Assembly (NCBI RefSeq): GCF_004005495.1
Contig: NZ_RZYA01000026.1
Location: 1-64,000, forward strand
Source: Streptomyces antnestii
GTDB taxonomy: Bacteria > Actinomycetota > Actinomycetes > Streptomycetales > Streptomycetaceae
Length of the DNA stretch: 64,000 nt
Direction: 5' to 3'
Below, piece by piece: positions 62,685 through 64,000 of this stretch; the first letter of the stretch is position 1; every line of letters starts with the position of its first letter. The notes below the pieces were generated by a model, which was not told the origin of the DNA, searched no databases, and saw nothing but the letters and a program-made list of their open reading frames with translations. Position numbers and translations under genes: made by a program.

Positions 62685-63671
62685 ATGAACAGCAGAACGC
62701 GACGGATCGCCGTGGCGGCGGTCGCCGTCGGCGCGCTCACCACCGGGCTCACCGCGTGCGGCGGGGACAGCCTGGAGAGCGGCAAGGGCGGTAAGGGCGG
62801 CACGTCCGGCTCGGACACGGCGGGCGGTGGCAAGAAGGGCGCGGTCGTCGTCGGCGCCGCCGGTTTCACCGAGTCGAAGGTCCTCGCCGAGCTCTACAAG
62901 CAGGCTCTGGACGACGCGGGTTACTCCGCGTCGGTCAAGACCGTGGAGAACCGCGAGATCTACGAGCCGCAGCTCGCCAAGGGCGCGATCGACGTCGTCC
63001 CGGAATACGCGGCGACGCTCGCGGAATTCCTCAATCTCAAGAAGAACGGCGCGGACGCCAAGCCCGTCGCCTCAAGTGATCTTGATGCGACGGTCACCGC
63101 GCTGCGCGGGCTCGCCGCGCCCGAGGGACTGACGGCGCTCGACGCCGGACAGGCCGTCGACCAGAACGCCTTCGCGGTGAGCGCGGATTACGCGAAGAAG
63201 CACCACCTGAAGACCCTTTCGGATCTCGGTAAGTCCGGCCAGAAGGTGAAGATCGCGGCCGGTGACGAATGCGAGAAGCGGCCGTTCTGCGCCCCGGGCC
63301 TGGAGAAGACGTACGGCATCAAGGTCGCGGGCATCGACCCCAAGGGCGTCGGCACCACGCAGGCCAAGCAGGCCGTGAAGAACGGCGAGGACCAGCTGGT
63401 CCTGACGACCACCACGGACGCCACGCTGAAGAACTTCGGCCTCGTCCTCCTGGAGGACGACAAGAAGCTCCAGAATGCGGACAACATCATTCCGGTCGTG
63501 AACACCAAGGACGCGGGGGGTAAGGAGATAGCAGGCGTACTCGGGAAGCTCACCAAGACGCTCACGACCGCCGATCTCGTCGAGCTCAACCGGAAGGTCG
63601 ACGCGGAACGCCAGAAGGAAGCCGATGTGGCCAAGGACTATCTCCGGTCGAAGGGTCTCCTGAAGAACTGA
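62685..63671 (+). CDS. Glycine betaine/choline-binding lipoprotein (OpuAC family)
   Basis: The product has 328 residues from the ATG at 62685. The lipoprotein signal is RRIAVAAVAVGALTTGLTAC and is followed by a Gly/Lys/Ser linker. The OpuAC-type domain has VVVGAAGFTESKVLAELYKQ, TVENREIYEPQLAKGAIDVV (the loop with ExYxP), PEYAATLAEFLNLKK and NADNIIPVVNTKDAGGKEIA. It captures the osmolyte outside and delivers it to the permease pair directly upstream. Confidence 0.92.
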   Translation: MNSRTRRIAVAAVAVGALTTGLTACGGDSLESGKGGKGGTSGSDTAGGGKKGAVVVGAAGFTESKVLAELYKQALDDAGYSASVKTVENREIYEPQLAKGAIDVVPEYAATLAEFLNLKKNGADAKPVASSDLDATVTALRGLAAPEGLTALDAGQAVDQNAFAVSADYAKKHHLKTLSDLGKSGQKVKIAAGDECEKRPFCAPGLEKTYGIKVAGIDPKGVGTTQAKQAVKNGEDQLVLTTTTDATLKNFGLVLLEDDKKLQNADNIIPVVNTKDAGGKEIAGVLGKLTKTLTTADLVELNRKVDAERQKEADVAKDYLRSKGLLKN

Positions 63672-63780
63672 TCGGCGAGACAGGCGAGTTCGGGGGAGAA
63701 GGGGAGTGGCGGCGGGTAAGGGCACGGGATTTTGGCGCCCGGGGCACCACGATTCGCCTACGCGCGGTAAGTTTCTGGCC

Positions 63781-64000
63781 ATGCCACGTGGACGTCACCG
63801 CCATTCCCCACCCCTGCACAGGTTGCTTCCTCCATCGGCGATCGCAGGCGTCCCGCTCGTCTGCGCGGCCGGCGCCTGGCTGACCGCCGAACCGTTCGTG
63901 CTGCGCGGCCTGGCCGGCGTCGCCGCGTGCGTCGCCGTGGTCGGCGCGATCGTCATGCGCCGCTGGGACCGGCTCGCGGGCAAGCGCGTCGCCGAGCTGA
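63781..64000 (+). CDS. N-terminal part of a small-helix membrane protein, cut by window edge
   Basis: The ATG at 63781 opens a frame that runs past the right edge. The visible 73 residues have a basic start (PRGRHRHSPPLHRLLPPS), two hydrophobic helices (AIAGVPLVCAAGAWLTAEPF and LRGLAGVAACVAVVGAIVM) and a charged stretch (RRWDRLAGKRVAEL) that may begin a coiled coil. No family is recognised. GGTAAG about 12-17 nt before the ATG is a weak ribosome-binding or -10 candidate. Confidence 0.65.
   Translation, partial: MPRGRHRHSPPLHRLLPPSAIAGVPLVCAAGAWLTAEPFVLRGLAGVAACVAVVGAIVMRRWDRLAGKRVAEL

Noticed and set aside
1-64000. CRISPR arrays, tRNA or rRNA genes, prophage or complete insertion sequences
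   Set aside because: No regularly spaced repeats, cloverleaf-like sequences, rRNA motifs, integrases, transposases or phage structural genes were found on reading both strands.

Overview
The window is chromosomal DNA from a Streptomyces-type actinomycete. The evidence is very high GC with strongly GC-biased third codon positions, frequent GTG starts, DUF397/DUF5753 regulator pairs, a TipA-type MerR regulator, and a housekeeping block (pyrophosphatase, D-Ala-D-Ala carboxypeptidase, DUF2342 protein, tilS, hpt, ftsH, folE, folB/folK/folP) whose order I recall from S. coelicolor. No rRNA, tRNA, CRISPR array or complete insertion sequence was seen.

1-8.1 kb is a zone of decay. It holds relics of a Ppx/GppA phosphatase, pqqB, a nucleotide-sugar epimerase, a Wzx-like flippase and a GH27 alpha-galactosidase, each broken by frameshifts, stops or deletions. 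Between them sit intact genes: a secreted PQQ-type sugar dehydrogenase, a probable pqqA precursor peptide divergent from it, and a large membrane protein.

8.2-28.2 kb is a Wzx/Wzy-type exopolysaccharide locus in six short transcription units. It encodes a polyprenyl-phosphate sugar phosphotransferase (initiation), WecG/TagA, GT4 and GT2 glycosyltransferases (assembly), a flippase, an O-antigen-ligase/polymerase-like protein, and sugar-nucleotide enzymes (UDP-glucose dehydrogenase, UDP-glucuronate decarboxylase-like, GalE, a CDP-paratose-epimerase-like SDR). A fused Wzz/BY-kinase and a low-molecular-weight tyrosine phosphatase probably control chain length. The locus ends with a translationally coupled pair: a repeat-rich LAXTG-type sortase substrate and a DUF4012 protein.

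28.4-39.8 kb carries a SigE-family sigma factor with a membrane partner built of two homologous halves, an actinobacterial family-A DNA polymerase, a zinc-free MDR oxidoreductase, a DUF2786 protein, a lipoprotein, an aldehyde dehydrogenase, and the regulator trio DUF5753-HTH / ATPase / DUF397. A near-identical 26-bp element lies at the same spacing upstream of the ATPase and DUF397 promoters.

39.8-64 kb is mostly conserved core: glutamate decarboxylase, tipA with a MerR-type operator, YbjQ, DedA, a ThrE-type exporter, ppa, a D-Ala-D-Ala carboxypeptidase, DUF2342, tilS-hpt-ftsH, the folate genes, an MprF-like aminoacyltransferase, an esterase and a divergent ProU/OpuC-type osmolyte ABC transporter. 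A membrane-protein gene is cut by the right edge.
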